This document shows, piece after piece, positions 13,021-26,155 of a DNA stretch of 64,000 nucleotides; the first letter of the stretch is position 1; every line of letters begins with the position of its first letter. This DNA is from Casuarius casuarius (Eukaryota > Chordata > Aves > Casuariiformes > Casuariidae). A model generated the notes under the pieces. The model was not told the DNA's origin, did not search any database, and saw nothing but the letters and a program-made list of their open reading frames with translations. Position numbers and translations under genes: made by a program. The DNA lies in contig PTFA01000277.1 in NCBI GenBank assembly GCA_003342895.1, forward strand, positions 1,049,288-1,113,287. The letters are read 5' to 3'.

Positions 13021-13490
13021 TGCGCAAGAACTGGGTCCTTAAAGCTGTTTTTCACCTACCAGAATCCTACACTTTTTTGAAGGACCTGTTTGGAAGTAGA
13101 GGAGGTGAGTGACTGCACCTTAACAGTAAAATGTGACCTACACAGGCATTGCAAGACCCTTTGGTTCTCATATCCAAGTAGATTGCTGTGGCTGACTTCT
13201 GTGCCAGGCTGTGATGCCAAGGGCACCTTCCTGCTTGCTTTGAAAAAGAACATCATGCAGTGCAGACTAGACTGTCCAATAATACTACATATCATGCCGC
13301 AGCCATTATATGAGGTGGCTGAGGAGCAACACTTGTATCCTATATGGCAGAATTTGTCCAGTGAGTGCCTTGGTGAAATGGAGGTTGGCTTCCTCTTAGC
13401 CCTTGGCACTCTGTCTAAGAGTGTATTTCTTCTGAGAACCGAGGGACTTTGTTCTATATTCTCTCTCGTACAGGTATAACCACAGTAGAC
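13021..13490. other. Segment open on both strands, unidentified
   Basis: A 129-codon frame (13090-13479, +) and a 117-codon frame (13056-13409, -) overlap in a patch that is less AT-rich than its surroundings. Neither translation shows a domain I recognise, and neither is flanked by splice signals that fit CTNNA3. A relic of an inserted repeat or retrocopy is possible. A functional gene is not supported. Confidence 0.3.
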
Positions 13491-16437
13491 ATCAGCATTT
13501 GCCTTGATGATTAATTAGAGGAAAAAAATACAAATGGGAAGATGGCTTGTAACAGGCTTTGCCTTTCAGTTCTATCGCTGCTGTATGTGCAGTAAATGAA
13601 ATTTTACTTCTGGAAAGAATTACCTGAGATTTCTTAGGGTATGGTTTTATTTGTTTAGTAGGTGTAGTTGGACTGTTAGTTCTCTTCGTGTTTATAGTAC
13701 CTTGATGCTTTGAATCTTAAAGTTGCTCTGTAGTGGAATACCCATTAAGCTCAGTTGTAGGAAGGTTTTGATATATGTAATAGTATTTCTGCTCTGCACT
13801 GCTTTTCAGAACCTTTTACTGACACAGAATGAAATTTCAGTGTCGGTAAGCATCTTGTCACAGACTACTCCTGACTATTCATATTAGTTTATTGAATTTG
13901 TAATATTCAGTAAAGGGATATATAAATGTACTATATTTCTGTCCCTTATCCTATTTCTCATTCAGTAGATTGTCTTCTGTAATTCATTTAATGCCTACAC
14001 TTTTTCTCTTTTTTCCTGCCTCTTTTTCCTGTGGGCATCTGCACTTACAGTTCCTGTTGTGCCTTACCAAAATACTACATGAGAAGCTCAGGTGGCTTAC
14101 TTAGCAACAGAGGAGTTTGTCTAAGTTTATTTGAGTCTTGTTCTTACAACACCTTTAGTTCAACTGTCTGGAAGAGGTGGTCACAAACACCCAAAAGCTA
14201 ATTTGGGTCTAATATAAACTGAATTTGTAAATCTGCAGGTATATGAAAAGAAGGAATGAGAAAGGGAGAAGAGTTGGGCTTGGATTCTAGCAGCTTAATA
14301 AATAGAGGGGGCTTGGAGAGATGGCTCTTGACAACAAACTTAGTTTTGAGATTTTGCAAAACCTCCTGAGAATCTTTCACACCAGATCTGACAACTGTTA
14401 AGACTGGTGAAGTATGTTATTTCAAAGTATTCATATTGAAAGAACTGATTTAAAAAAAAAAAAAAGACTTTGTGTGTTTTAGATTCCATGTTTATGAAAC
14501 TAAATTGATTCTTAAGTCAGAGAACCCTTTGGTGTTTTGCTCCAACTGCAGTTAGCAAGGGCACACAAACTGATTTCATTGGGCCCCATAGTTTACTCTC
14601 CTCCATTCAGATTTCATGCACAGACCTCAGGAGATAATGCTCATCAAATGATATACTAATTTTTTAGAAGAATCTATTTTCTATTTAGGCTTTTAAATTC
14701 ACTGACCAAAATGTAAGAACCTGCCTAATATTTCCGTTGTTCTCAATAAAAAAAAAGGAAATACAGGGCAGCTGAAATCATGTGATTTCACTCGTGAACT
14801 CCCTGGCAGTACGTCATACTATGTGGTGGGATCTGGCAGAGAGCGCCATTATCAGTCCTTATGATAGATTAGAAACGAAGCAAAGAATTTTGGTACGCTT
14901 CCTACTCTCGAAGAATGTCTCAGAAATTCCGCTACTTCTGTTGCTTTTTTTAAAAAAAAATATGTATGTGTATGCTGTGAAATCTAGACTTATATCTTCC
15001 CTCATTCTAAGTACTCTTAGCGACAAAAGGTAAAAGTTGTCATATTTTTCATATCTTCCTTTAGAATAGCTCTGTTACTATTCTGCTGTAAATCAGGCTG
15101 CTTATTATTTTGGTTTGCAGTGCTTTAGGACCTGTTTTGGCTGCCTGGCTTTGCTGTACTCATTTTACTAAGATGTAATGTTTCTTTTAACGTAGAGTTG
15201 AATATGAGGGCCCTCCCCATTCCACAGGAGGAAATCTTAAACTAAAATTTTTCAGTGTGCACAAAAACATCTGATAAGCATCCTATCTCAGTGCAGTTTT
15301 CCAGGTAAAATTTCAGCATTTTCACGATCCAGATCAAAATGTTTACTTCTGGGCAGGAGTACCCATCATCTTTTAAGAATTGTTTGGATAATGTTACTTA
15401 ACTCCATTCACTAAATCACACTGCAAAATCTACTGATAGTAAATTCTTAATAAAATGTCAGAATTCCATGATGGTTTTAGACATGACCACTCGAAAGTCC
15501 TTGACAGCTCTCTCTGAAATCAAAGCTATGGCTCTTCTAGAACCCTGTTGGTCATAATCTGTAACAGACAATACTCGAGTGTGCTCTTCGACCAGTGTTA
15601 CCTGAGCACTGATCTTTTACTGAAACTGTGTGATGTTTTGGGCTCATTGATGCAGTCTGTTTTTTACCTTCATATTTGCTGTTCCTTCCCCTNTCACAAT
15701 ACTTTTCGAAAATTAATTTTACTGATGAAAAGAGCATAACATTTGGCACATTTGTGGAAGATACAGCTGTCATTCTCAATATCATCTTCCCTTGTTGTTT
15801 CATATACAACTATTAAAATATCATTAAAGATAGAAACTGTATTTTTTTGTTCATGAGAGTTCGTAAATCAGTGTGATTGTCCAAGTAACATGAAGGGTAT
15901 TGGGGTGAGCAAGATGCTGAGCTGATCGGTGGGAACATACAGGTTAAATAACCTAACCATTCAAATAGTGATCTGATAGTTGTACCTTTATATATTTATT
16001 TGGGTGACAGGCATAATTGAGCTGCTCTTCAGTGCTAACCTGACCGTCTGGAACTCACTGCAGTTTTGGGGGATTACAGAACTGCTTCTTTCTTGATACA
16101 TGTACTTGCAATGAGGAGAGCAATAAGAATTGTAGAGACTTAGGATCTGCTCTGCCACATGAGGAGTCTAGCCCCTACAGCCCCATTTATTAATTTTAGT
16201 CTGGGCACTGTTGTAGTGATGCTTTCTTTCCTGTCTCTCTACTAGACAGCTTTAAGCCTATTACATGTTTGTCAGGATCATGTGAAATGGGCATGTTATT
16301 TGATGTTACTTGTGGGCTGAAGTTGGGAGAGAGGTCCAAAGTAAGCATTCCCATTTCGGTCCACCCATCACTTGTATTTCGTCCTCTTCCAGAGTATGCT
16401 GATCACACCTACAGCTCTGGTCAAAGTGTCATGGAAG
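13491..16437. other. Intronic sequence, nothing recognised
   Basis: It contains short A-runs near 14450-14465 and 14748-14757 (the second after AATAAA-like sequence) and otherwise AT-rich DNA with no assignable element. Confidence 0.5.
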
Positions 16438-16505
16438 CCTAAAGCAGCCTAATAGTTACAGTGTTGTGCGCCCTAAAGCAGCCTAATAGTTACAGTGTTG
16501 TGCGC
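16438..16505 (+). repeat. Perfect tandem duplication, 2 x 34 bp
   Basis: The 34-bp unit begins CCTAAAGCAGCCTAATAG and ends GTTGTGCGC. It occurs twice back to back (16438-16471 and 16472-16505) with no mismatch. The perfect match implies a very recent duplication, a polymorphic insertion or an assembly artefact. Confidence 0.95.
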
Positions 16506-17025
16506 CACATACAAACATATTCAGCTAAGAAGCTGTCAATTCCAAGCAGGGACTGCATGTTCTCTGTATGCTTTCTTGAAACTGTGGTCATGAGTTTGTT
16601 TCCTATATATTTTGCTCAAGCTCTAAGTGTAAATACCCTATAAATAGTTCTTTTCTCAAAAGTAAACATGTTATCAGTGTGTTTTCCCTTAAAAAAAAAA
16701 TCGAGAGAGAGATTTAATCTTTCCTTTGAGCTATGTTTCACTTTAGCCTTACATTCTTTAGCTTTTGGGGGGTTGATGCAGATGGATATTATTTACTTCT
16801 GTATTATTTTTTNAGTAGTATGTACTGTATTGAACAAAACTGAAAATTCTCCTTTACAGAAGAGAGACTTGATAGCTAATAAGGGGACAACATTCTTGCT
16901 TTTGATGTTACATTTTTCAGATACTGGAGTTCACATGTATTTTACAATGCTGTAGATTTTTGAAGCTAACAGAATCTGCATTTCCAATATAGTTACTCTT
17001 GTATTCGAGAAGAACAATCATCCTT

Positions 17026-17048
17026 CCCCCCCCCCCCNNNNNCCCCCC
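17026..17048 (+). repeat. Poly-C tract with 5-N assembly gap
   Basis: C12 (17026-17037), then NNNNN (17038-17042), then C6 (17043-17048). The assembly could not resolve the homopolymer, so its true length is unknown. Confidence 0.95.
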
Positions 17049-17970
17049 TTTGCTCTGGTACATTTAAAGATGGGGGAAAATGAAGTAGTTTTTCATTACC
17101 ATCATAAAAACTATTCACCAATATCATTTTAATAACCCAAATTGTTTCATCTTCTTGGTTGTACAGGCTGGGTGGCATCTCCTTTTATCTGTCGTAATGC
17201 TATTTTCTCCACATAAAGCAGTCCTGTGCAAGGGCAGAAATAATGGGGGGAACTTGGTAAATAGGTGAGTTTTCTACCATCGGCTTTAAAAGAGATAAAA
17301 CAGATGTTAGTATCTCTGCCAGTATCAGCTGTCTTAAGTGCCATCTCCGGTCTTTCAATTGAAAGGTTAATTATAAGTACGTATCATGCCTTAGTATTTC
17401 TCAAACTGAAGCAGACATTTTGGTAAAGCAGTATATTTTTTATGTAACTTTTCACCATGTTATCAAAGCCCACGCATGATGCTGCTAAGGTAATGAATAA
17501 ATTGTCATTAGCCTTGGTAGATAGGGTAGTCTGCTTGAATGTTCCTATATTTAATTCTTTTTCTTATGCCTTTGTTCTACAAGGTTTAATTTGGCATATA
17601 TCATCAGTGCTGCCTAGAAGTTTGGTCTCCCTCTCTATTCCCAAAATGTTATTCCTGCCTCCTTTCCTTGTGCCTAAGATAAGCAACTGTGTAGCTACTT
17701 AGTGATCTGGATTAGGAAACTGCTGCAGTTGAGGATTAACCTGCCACATAAGTAAGTAAGGTCAGTTTTTGGTCAAGTCAGTTGCCTGATCTGGTTTACT
17801 CTGTGGATGTATAAATACTACCTGCTGGCTTAAGGGAAGGAATGAGAGAAAGGAGCCTGAAGGAGGGGCAGACGATTGCTTTCAGTGGTAGACTCCTTCT
17901 TTCAGTGGTAGTANGGACTAATGACAGATTAAATTTATAATGGCACAGCTTTTATTATAAAGTTGATGTT

Positions 17971-18014
17971 TGTTATCACCTATCAGTAAATAGCTGTTAT
18001 CACCTGTCAATAGG
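17971..18014 (+). repeat. Imperfect short tandem duplication (about 24 bp x 2)
   Basis: TGTTATCACCTATCAGTAAA then TAGC is followed at once by TGTTATCACCTGTCAATAGG. It is a diverged local duplication. Confidence 0.7.
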
Positions 18015-19329
18015 CATTGCATTGAAAAAGTTGTTACTCCAGTCCTCAAGTGTATTATTAGGATCCTANTTTGTGCGAGTGATCCTTTGTAACATCAAAA
18101 TGTTTCAGCCTTAATGTGATGGGCTGTCTGCAGCAAAGGAATGTTCACAAAATCAGCCATGCTCCAGAGTTTTCAGGCTGGGTTCTGAAAAGGGCTGAAA
18201 ACAAAGGAGAAAACCTTTCTACTTTCCTCTAACATTATTTGTTGACATTAGTAGCTGTAGGCTGTTAACCTTTTTCTGCTTGTGGAAATTGGCGTGTCTT
18301 GTTATAAAAAAAGATTGTAAAGCTTGTGGCATTTTTGGCTGCTTGTGGTATAATGGAATCCCAAAGCTGGGGGTTGCCATAAAGTATTGGAAGGCCTAAT
18401 GCCATGTGCTCTTCTGCAGACATGCTTATTTGGATGTTTGCTTTTGCTTGAATTTTTCCGATAATTAAAGTTTGAAGTTAAAAAAAAAAAAAAAACAAAA
18501 ACCAAAGGAAAAATACTTTTTAAACTTCGACTCTTGAATTCCCCTGAAAGTCTCATGATGGCTGCTCGACTGTTCTGTGATAGTATTCAGAGAGAGAATA
18601 ATTAACTGCAAAATGTTTTGAGGTTTTTGGTCTTAACTTTCATGTTTCAGCATCTATTGTGTTAGAAACGAATCCTCAACAAATTTGAAGTTCGTAATAT
18701 TAAATAAAAATACCAACTAGACATGCTGAGTGGCCTCATCTTCTGTAGCAATGCAGAAGTCTTCTGTTTTATTCTCTGCTTGCCCCACTGCAGTCAGTGC
18801 AGGCATTAGGAAGGCATAAGAATGACTGAGTTTCTTAAAGTTCCTGGAGGGCATTCACTGTAAATTCATACTGCAGAAAAATGCTGTTAATGTTTTGTAA
18901 ACAACTTATTTTTCCTTGTGTCCTTAAAATCTGAAAGGATTCTTCCTGGAAAGGTATCTTTACTCTCTGTCTTCAACTTCATTCTTTTTTCTGAATTTAT
19001 AAGTTTTTCTTAGATGCCACATTTTTTGGTGACAGTCCTGTACCAGAATTGCTAGGGAAGGAAAGAAAGGCAATAAAACATCATTATTAGAGACTTGTTG
19101 TAATAAGAAAACTACTGAGTTTGGAGAGGAGAATGGCCATACAGTAGGCAAGCTTGCAGGAAAACATGACAGCAAAATAATACCACTGTTAGGAGATTCG
19201 TATTTTCATGGTTTTCAGAAGAGAGGGGAGGACAGGAATAAAAACTAGAGACTATAAATACTTAGAGCAGACAGTAATAAAGAAATACAAATAGCATGTG
19301 TTGACAAGGGAACATGTTCCTCTTGTTGA

Positions 19330-19445
19330 AGCAAGAGCCTAAGATGGCACTACTGAGATACAGTTCCATCTCTGACACAGCTTTGTTTCATGACATTGGG
19401 CGTATCACTAGTGTCAGCTACTCTCCCAGTTTTGGGATCCTGTTC
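19330..19445 (+). mobile_element. Possible ancient MIR/core-SINE fragment
   Basis: The order TTCCATCTCTGACACAG, then CATGACATTGGGCGTATCAC, then CTCCCAGTTT follows the MIR pattern (TCC-GCTCTGCCACT, TGTGACCTTGGGCAAGTCAC, CTCAGTTT). It is very diverged, as expected for an amniote-age SINE. Weak similarity seen by eye only. Confidence 0.35.
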
Positions 19446-21708
19446 ATATCAGCTGGAGTATTGGATACTTAATGGGGATCCCTAGGGATGGTTCTGCACC
19501 CTGAAGGTAGCTGGTGGGGTAGAGAGAGGGGAACAGACATGAGCATTAAGGCTGGCACTGTGGCGGGAGCGGGGGTGATAGGCAAGGTTTAAACAGCAGC
19601 TACCGAACATAAGAGGTGTCAGGTTGGATTCAGGATCCAGATCAGACTTCTCTCTGTAATTTTGTGGTGGTTTTTTGCTGTCTGAATAGAACTTCTGTAC
19701 CTAGCCATTGTACCAGGAGCACACCCAGCAGGGAGGTGCATTATGGAGGAAGGTAAGAGAAAGAAAGCTTGAAAAAACCCAGAGGAGCTGTGTTTGCAAT
19801 TTTGTGATGTCCTCATCAGTTTTACAAATTGGGTGCAGTGGATGAAATTCTGATGCAAAGCTCCTTCTGATTTCATGGCACATACAGCCTGGACAGGCAG
19901 TGCTGAAAGCTATTACAGGGGAGGATTGGCTTTGGTGGTGTGGTTGTGGTTTTTTTTTTTTTCTTTTTTTTCTTTCTCAGGTCTAATAATGTTACAATGT
20001 AGTGTATGGGTAAAAAACAAGATGAATGAGGTAAGAGGCAGGCTGAGGTAGCTGTCCAACCCACACGCTGATGTGTGCAAATGTGTACCGTGAGCTGCAG
20101 CTAAGAAGCTTTTGGCACTTTAATACCTTCTGCACAGATTTGCAGAGCAAAAAAAGCACAAGAAACCTTCATTCTTTTTCTCTGCATTCCCTCCCCCAAA
20201 TCACTGGTACAGGGGCGGACTTCAGTGAATTGGGATAATTCCAGCACCTTTCTCAGGGAAGTGTCTGACCTAGAGAGTGGAGAGAGAAATTTTTCCACAG
20301 ATACACATTCCCTCTCAGTTTTCATGTTTTTAATTTGGGCCTTTAAATGATTTCCATAGAAGCAGCATCAAATTCAAGGCAGCAGATGACTACACTTTTT
20401 GTGTTTCTATGATTTCTTACTGCAAACAGTTTTGCTAAAATGTCATTAAAAAGGCAAAGAGAAGTAGCATGATCTACAAGTCATTTTCATGTCTGTTATA
20501 TTTGTATAATGATCAAACACAAAATATAACCGGCAATTTGACAGTCTGCTCTACTCAATTCCAAATCAAATACCATCAGGAAATGCATCAGTGAGCACAA
20601 CATTGGAAGCGACCATAGAAGTAGGAAGTACAGCACCAGTTTGTTTGATTCCTGTATCTATTAGTTAATTGTACAATGCTGTTGATACTGACACACAAAA
20701 TCTTGGCTCACTTGGTATTCTCTATGACGTAGAAGAAGCTTGACTTATCTTCTAAAAATTCTCATTACTATTTAAAACAGAATAATTTCAGATACAGTTT
20801 TTAATTTTCTTTGGAACTTGCTGTGTGATATGACATGCTTGCTAGATGTTTTGAACCAGATTACAGCATGCGTGTTCATTTTATGCATAATACAGGGATA
20901 AGGTATGTGTGTTTCTAATTACACCGCTTCTCCTAACTCCTTCCCACTTTTTCTGGAAAGAATTAAAATGAATTGTAAACTAGTAACTGTAGTCACACTA
21001 ACTTAGAATTCCACTCTAGCATCAGTGAAATTTTTGAAGAATGAAGACTATGTTTTGCTGGCAATGGTTGATCCATGTATCCAGGGCAGAATTATCATCT
21101 GTGCATGCATAGATTAGTGAGAATGATGTTCTCATAAGGAACTAGTTTCTGAGTAGTATGCTGCGTCCTCCTAACATTCATTTTATCAATATGTAAATCA
21201 TGGCATGTATAAATAATCAGTAACACTTCAAAAATCAGCCATTTATCCATATCTGTTTCTTCCTTTTTTTTTCCTCTCCTTTTTCTTGAATGTTTCTTTA
21301 ATGGGTAAGACTCTTTTCTGTTGTAGGCAGCAGCTTGTCTCTTTCTTGATCCTATTTTAAGTTAATATCCTGCTGGGGTTTCAGCATGCGGAAAATAGAC
21401 TGAAGGACTAAAGACGTGGAAACAGTAGTACCAGCAATAGAAAAAGTAGTCATTTGATGGTAGATAAGCACACAGTTTAGATAGAGTGGGGCGCTTTTTT
21501 TTTTTACGGGAAAAGAGTGTAAGTGATGTGTATGCATAGCCTGTAAGCAGCTTTTTTCATGGTGATGATTCTCTGCACTTTGACTTCAGAAATGATTCTT
21601 TAAAAATGAGAGGAATAAAGAGCTCTTCCTAAGAGAAAAATAGTTTTCTTTGGGTTTGTCATTACCTACCCTGAACTGTCGTTGCTTTGTAGAGAAACAA
21701 GTTTGTTT

Positions 21709-21734
21709 TGTGTGTGTGTGTGTGTGTGTGTGTG
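21709..21734 (+). repeat. Microsatellite (TG)13
   Basis: A perfect dinucleotide TG repeat of 26 bp. It is likely to be polymorphic in length. Confidence 0.97.
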
Positions 21735-24700
21735 TTTTTAATGCACTATTGGCTTGTAAGGTCTTCAGAATCCATACATGAAACACGTAGCAGAAAATGA
21801 AACTAAAGAAGGAACTGTGGAAATACTTAGCTTACCTTCACGTTGTACATACCTGCTAAGATCTTGCTAAAACACTGGCAGTATATTGCTTTGTTTGCCC
21901 CATTTTCATATATTTTTTTTTCTAGTTGCAGATGATTTTGCCACAGATAATTTTACTTGAAAAAAGTGGTGGTCTGAAACCTGAAGAACTTCTGTAGTCC
22001 TTGTTTGTATCATGTTGTTGTTGCCATTATCATTTGAGGGAAGCTAGATAGTATTTAACTACAGCTCAGATAGTATTATTTTTGTTTGATAGGGCAGAAG
22101 CTTATGTGTCTGAAGTGAAACCTTACAGGAAAAGAGAGAGGTCATTNATCATAAACCCCCTTGACTAATAGTGCCCCTCTAATACTAAATAGACTTCTGT
22201 CTCTGTGACACAACTGGGCTAAGCAGTCTAATTCAGCATCTAGCCAGTCTCCTCCTTGCAAATGATGAAGCATGTTGCAGAGTTGTGAAATCANTGATGT
22301 TCCCACCAGCAGGGCACAGAATGTTTTGTTTGATTCTTCATGGTGAGAGAGATTTCACAGAAAAAGAATCGCAAAATGAAGGAGGGGCGCTCTTTAGTTT
22401 CAAACAATTGTTTACTGAGGGCGTAAAGAAATTTTGCATATCGGCTTCACAGTCTGATGGTGTCCCATACCGTTTATTTTGGAGGAAATCGTAAGATCTT
22501 CAGGAAGTTAGTGATAGGTTTATGCTCATATATACAGAAGTTTATGTTCCTGAGCAAAGAATTGCTCTCTNTAAAATAGTTGAGTAGTGCTCTACTTCTT
22601 GTATAGAAATGTAACTTTGGAAACTTGCTTCTGCAATGAAATCATATGGTATCAACTCTCATTGGCTAATTTTATTCATGTAAAATATATTATTGGAAGT
22701 AAATCTCTTACTTTAGTCTTCCCTTGTTCCTGAACATATAGACTATATTTGAAATGTCATCATGTAGTTGCATCAAATTCATGATGCTGTTCTGATTTTT
22801 AAGCCCACATCATGCTCTGTCTTTCCAGTGTTCTTAGTGTTTTCCTTCTTACTTCTCAAGCCCATTTTTTTTCCCACAGTACCCTCTTAGAGTATGAATT
22901 GCTAAGAATCAAATTTCAGTCTTTCAGAGGATGCAGTGCCGTTGATGTATGTCATAGGATTATAGCACTTTCAGGATTANTCTAAGATTGTCGATTTGAT
23001 TTTATGAAAATGTTAGGATTGCTGGCTTTACCTTTTTTTTTCTGGATATATTGTTTGCATCTGTTCTTTCTAGGTCATTTAATAGAGATCAAGCTTAGAA
23101 TACAGTATTCACTCCAGATTTTAGCTGTAATGTTCAGAAAACTTCCTCAAATATTGAACCTTTAACTCACCTTATTTCTGATGCCTAGAGCTTCAAGTTA
23201 GACCTGGATAACAGGATGATAAAGGTTGTCCTTATTAAGGATGTTTGCCCTAATTATTCTCTAACGTTAAAAGGATGTATTACGAGCATTTTCTAACTAC
23301 ATGATTAAATAGGAACATCAGTATGGAAACACATGACTCCATTCATATACAAAACCAAACATTAACTGAAGTTCTGGTCATACAGTACTGATGGATTAAT
23401 AAACTATTAGAATTTTATTTTTTCTTATAAGTATTGGTTATTCTTACTTAACAATTGCAAACAAGCTCCCTCCATTACCTGTCCTGCTAATAATGAAGAC
23501 AGATGCCTTACCTGAAATTATATTCTAAAAGCAATCCTGCTAGAAAAAGAAGAAACAGTAGGTTGGGGGCTTTTCATTTTTGTTTTTTCTTTTCTTCACA
23601 ATTGTGTTGTGCAGAGTCACTTAAAAGTTAATTGGATGAGAGGATCAGGGAANGAGGTTTGAGTTGCAGCAAAGAGAGACACAGCCAAGTGCTGAGAGCC
23701 TGCAGTGAGGGGCCAGCAGCAGGCAGTGATGCTGCAGGGTGGTCAGAAGAAACCAGGGACCAGAAAGGGCAAGGTAGGGCTTGCCGCAACTTAGAAGATC
23801 TTTGACCATGGCAGCTACGGGTGAAAAGGTGAGGTTGGGCACTTTTGTCTCCATGACTGACATGGAATATGTTTGAGGATGTCTGTCAGTCCCACATGTT
23901 CACCAGACTGTTACTAACCATTCTTGTTTCCAGAAGCACTGTAGGGATTTCCTACCTCCACATTCCCTTCCCTCTGTAAATCTCCTAATGCTTTCTAGTT
24001 GTCTATTCAGTAACTCATTTTTATGCCAGCAAGTTGAAACCTCACAGTTGTCTTCAGTTCTTTGTTTCTTTTTCTTATGGTATTCATAGTTTATATATGT
24101 AATAGGAGATATAGGGCAATGGCATTCAGGCAAATAATATGTATATGGCATCATTAAAGACAGTTGTCTGGAATGACAGTTTTGTTGTTAGAAACCCCAA
24201 GAAGAAAAAAATAAATAGCTAGATTTAATACATTTTACAGTTTTTTGTTGTTGTTGGTTTTGTTTTGCATAATACCATATTTTAAAATGTAAAGGAAACC
24301 ACTTGTGGCGTACTTGTTGAACTTTACTTTTTCTTTTTTCTTTTTTTTTTTTTTTTGGACATGGAATGCTGTACTACCTTGATCTAAAACAACTTGTGGA
24401 CTATTAAGATTAAGGCTGTTCTAAGGCTGTCTGAGGAGCACATTTATATACATATGTGTTTTCAAGCTACCAAATATTCAGAGATTGTAATTAAAGTATT
24501 GTTACATTGCAGTTACAGTTCCATTGCAGGTATAGTGTATCTCTGTAAAGTTTGCTGCATGAATAAATTGACCATAAGAACCTTTCTATTTTATATACCA
24601 TGCACTGTAATTAGACTGAAGATATCCTTGGATATGAAATTCAGTAAGCGGAAGGTTAATTACGTAAGCTTCATTTTTACAATGTCATTTCAGTGTGCTG

Positions 24701-25246
24701 CTAGCTTAGTTGATACTTATGGGTATTGTATTCTGACATAGGGGTTGTTAATGGTGAACTCCTTTCAAGAGCAAGTTCTGAGACTGTGAACTCCCATAGA
24801 GAATTTCCTTCAGTCCTAGTACACCTGAAAGCTTTACTGTATGTATGTGAGTGTAACTTGTGCAGATTGACAGTATGGCTTACCCCAATTTTGTCAGCCA
24901 AGCTAGCCTTGGTTCTGGTCGTTTTTGTACAAGTATAACTGGTATGCTGTCATAGAGCATTTACAAAATCTAAAAAAAGTCAGAAAAACCTTAAACCTCT
25001 AACAAGTGTTGCTAAACTGACAGGCTTTTGATCTCAATTTAGTAAGTTTGTACTGTACTGCAGGCAGTGCGGCTCCAATTTTGGATGGAACGATCTTGAA
25101 AGCAGTAAGTACCAAGTACCTCTTCCACTGTGTTTTAAGCACCAACAGAACTATGAAATAACGTAAACCAAAGGAAATAGAGCTGTTTTTAATATTTTTT
25201 TAAGAAAATTTCTCTTTCATATCAGAGAGTTTTGAGGATGGTTTTA

Positions 25247-25278
25247 GCCTTCCATTTCAGGTTGGCCTTCCATTTCAA
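25247..25278 (+). repeat. Short tandem duplication (18-bp unit)
   Basis: GCCTTCCATTTCAGGTTG is directly followed by GCCTTCCATTTCAA. It is a partial second copy. Confidence 0.8.
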
Positions 25279-25899
25279 GAATTTGCGTTTTTGAACCTAA
25301 AATGTGCCTTTGAAGATGCATTGCTTGAGGTTTGATAAACTTTTGCAGTGTTCTGTACTTTTTCTAAACAGAGTCTGATTGCCCCCTTCTCCCCTTCCCA
25401 GTCTACAGGATACAAGAAAGTAGCTATTTTAGTTTGAAAATTCAAATTGCATCTAAAAGTTGTAGCTAAAATTCTTTAAAGTAATTGACTAGTGTTACAA
25501 TTCTTTTGATTCTAAGTAAGATACTGGATGTGTATCTAATACAAAAAATACAGTTTGAGATGATGCTTTTTAGCTGGGGGAAATGCACTATTAATTCTCA
25601 AAATAAACTAGATGTGTGACTCATTCCCCAATTATCTTTGAAGATATTATCCAAAACATTTCCTGAGTCATTTGCTGACCATATATTCCGTAAGGAAAAA
25701 ACAGAAGTGTTTATGTGTTTTGGTTACTTAAGTGTCAGTATGACAAAACAGAGAAAAGTGAAAGCAGTGAAAGGAGTTAAGAACTGAGATTATTAATGAT
25801 AGAATAGTAATGAGGACGCAGGACATAGCGTTTAAACTAAATGGTTTTATGTTTGATTCTTAAGTTCCAATACCTGAAAGAATCTCTGCCCTTTAGTAT

Positions 25900-26155
25900 T
25901 GTGATACTTGTGGAAGCCTGACCCCAGGCTGAGAATGGGGTCTCAGCATGTTGGGCACTTCACACACAAGTCAGGCACCTCCAATGTGACCTTCAGTAAA
26001 CTTTTTGTGCTCTAGTTTTAGCCGTCTGCTTGTGTCAGGTCAGGTGAACTAGAGACCCCGGGAGGGCAGTTACTGCTGGATGCATTAAAAAAGTCTAGGG
26101 GTTCAGTCCATTTTGCTGTTTCTCCTAAAAAAAAAAAAAAAAACAAAAAAAAAAC
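25900..26155 (+). mobile_element. Possible ancient SINE-derived segment ending in an A-rich tract
   Basis: The part AATGTGACCTTCAGTAAACT followed by TTTTTGTGCTCTAGTTTTAG resembles the MIR core (TGTGACCTTGGGCAAGTCACTT, CTGTGCCTCAGTTT). It is preceded by GGGGTCTCAGCATGTTGGGC, which resembles another old amniote repeat. It ends in A17-C-A10 at 26127-26154, which may be a tail or a later expansion. Similarity was judged by eye, so this is tentative. Confidence 0.35.

Larger units (their letters stand above)
16506..19325. other. Intronic sequence with short local duplications
   Basis: No gene is seen. It holds a C-run interrupted by an N gap (17026-17048), a repeated word TTTCAGTGGTAG near 17880-17911, an imperfect 24-bp tandem pair TGTTATCACCT(A/G)TCA at 17971-18014, and an A16 run at 18480-18495. 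Confidence 0.6.
19446..25899. other. Intronic sequence, simple repeats only
   Basis: It contains T/C tracts at about 19947-19978, (TG)13 at 21709-21734, a T16 run ending near 24356 and an 18-bp near-duplication (GCCTTCCATTTCA twice) at 25247-25278. A less AT-rich stretch at 23640-23870 has no recognisable coding or repeat signature. No gene was found. Confidence 0.55.

Noticed and set aside
23640..23870. Less AT-rich segment with minus-strand 72-codon frame, considered as an exon or retrocopy
   Set aside because: The translation has no recognisable domain, contains an N, and has no splice or A-tail evidence.
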